Under the pieces are notes generated by a model, which did no database searches, was not told where the DNA came from, and saw only the letters and a program-made list of their open reading frames with translations. A DNA stretch of 64,000 nucleotides from Teredinibacter turnerae (GTDB lineage: Bacteria; Pseudomonadota; Gammaproteobacteria; Pseudomonadales; Cellvibrionaceae): the NCBI RefSeq assembly GCF_037935975.1, contig NZ_CP149817.1:2418001-2482000 (forward strand), in the 5' to 3' direction. How positions within the stretch are numbered: the stretch's first letter is position 1; each line of letters opens with the position of its first letter. Positions 63,555 to 64,000 of the stretch are shown in pieces. A program made the translations under genes and the position numbers.

Positions 63555-64000
63555 ATGTTTAAATCTCTCGCTGTTAAGCTTGCTCCCGCTGTGTTGGCCT
63601 TCGGCCTGTCTGCGGCTCCAATAGTCCAGGCAGACGATTATGTAGTCGATACCAAAGGTGCGCATGCGTTTGTACAATTCCGCGTCAAGCATTTAGGCTA
63701 CAGCTGGCTTTATGGGCGTTTCAACGATTTTTCCGGCGAATTCAGTTATGACCCGAAAAAGCCGGAAGCCAGTAGCATTTCAATGAAAGTTGATATGACC
63801 AGCCTGGATACAAACCACTCAGAACGCGACAATCACCTGTCTGCCGAAAAATATTTAAATTTCGACAAATATAAAACAGCTACGTTTGATAGCACCAAGT
63901 ACGAAAAAACCGGTGAAGACACGGCTAAACTCACTGGTAATTTAACCTTCTTGGGTGTTACCAAGCCTATTACTATCGATGTAGAGCATATTGGCGGTGG
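63555..64000 (+). CDS. yceI: YceI-family periplasmic protein, 3' end outside window
   Basis: 148 codons are visible. A signal peptide (about residues 1-26, APAVLAFGLSAAPIVQA) is followed by the YceI lipocalin-like beta barrel (HAFVQFRVKHLGYSWLYGRF; AEKYLNFDKYKTATFDSTK; LTGNLTFLGVTKPITIDVEH). YceI proteins bind a polyisoprenoid-type lipid and appear to serve with cytochrome b561. The ATG follows AAAGGAACAGGAG. The stop is beyond base 64000. Confidence 0.95.
   Translation, partial: MFKSLAVKLAPAVLAFGLSAAPIVQADDYVVDTKGAHAFVQFRVKHLGYSWLYGRFNDFSGEFSYDPKKPEASSISMKVDMTSLDTNHSERDNHLSAEKYLNFDKYKTATFDSTKYEKTGEDTAKLTGNLTFLGVTKPITIDVEHIGG

Noticed and set aside
1-64000. tRNA/rRNA genes, insertion sequences, prophage, CRISPR arrays or toxin-antitoxin pairs
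   Set aside because: I looked through the intergenic gaps and gene products and found no tRNA-like cloverleaf, transposase, integrase, or repeat-spacer array.

Overview
The window is chromosomal DNA of a gammaproteobacterium. It is densely packed, with about 60 protein genes, mostly in short operons on both strands. The gene neighbourhoods resemble Pseudomonas and especially the marine Cellvibrionaceae (Saccharophagus/Teredinibacter-like); that assignment is an inference from protein families and order, not a database result. I see no rRNA or tRNA gene, insertion sequence, prophage, CRISPR array or integrase. The region reads as conserved core genome with a few lineage-specific genes.

Layout. 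1-2883: the 3' part of a FimV/HubP-type polar protein, ended by a strong terminator. 2946-9376: truA, the tryptophan genes trpF-trpB-trpA, accD, folC and a SPOR-domain protein. 9453-12155 (minus): a TauE/SafE transporter and a response regulator with TPRs, lying between the SPOR gene and cvpA-purF-metZ (12372-15724). 15740-20810: an unusual VanZ-like membrane protein with a beta-rich C-terminal domain, followed by moxR, a DUF58 gene and a TgpA-type transglutaminase. 21048-23780: amtB, a strong terminator, and an MFS transporter. 23841-27938 (minus): SpoU methyltransferase, pdxJ, periplasmic cyclophilin, SH3 protein, YciI-like protein and a VC0807-like membrane protein.

28075-32722: PHP phosphoesterase, YciO-like protein, scpA, scpB (with a very long acidic tail) and rluB. 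33493-40392: comEC, exbB, exbD, lpxK, kdsB, a low-molecular-weight phosphatase and murB, a DNA uptake and envelope-building block. 40486-44382 (minus): slt, a helical CheZ-like protein and an EAL-HDOD signalling protein. 44528-48354: uup, a universal stress protein and two membrane-anchored unknowns. 48682-51876: topA and a small conserved gene behind a 327-base AT-rich promoter region.

51993-56167 is the least understood stretch. It holds two small acidic proteins (one only 41 residues, ending in two cysteines), a coiled-coil protein with a cysteine-rich end, a D-cysteine desulfhydrase/ACC deaminase-like enzyme and a protein with two cyclic-nucleotide-binding-like domains plus rhodanese. 56128-60097: DUF1853, nadK, a metallophosphatase, a GlpG-like rhomboid and DUF1315. 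60100-64000: pepN, cytochrome b561 and the start of a YceI-like protein.

Most genes are housekeeping: tryptophan, purine, methionine, folate, fatty-acid, lipid A, peptidoglycan and NAD(P) metabolism, chromosome segregation and topology. I found no convincing large undescribed system. The best leads are the 41-residue acidic peptide and its neighbours, the desulfhydrase plus cNMP-rhodanese pair, the VanZ fusion, the Glu in place of the second catalytic Asp in TrpA, and a perfect palindrome over the likely scpAB promoter.
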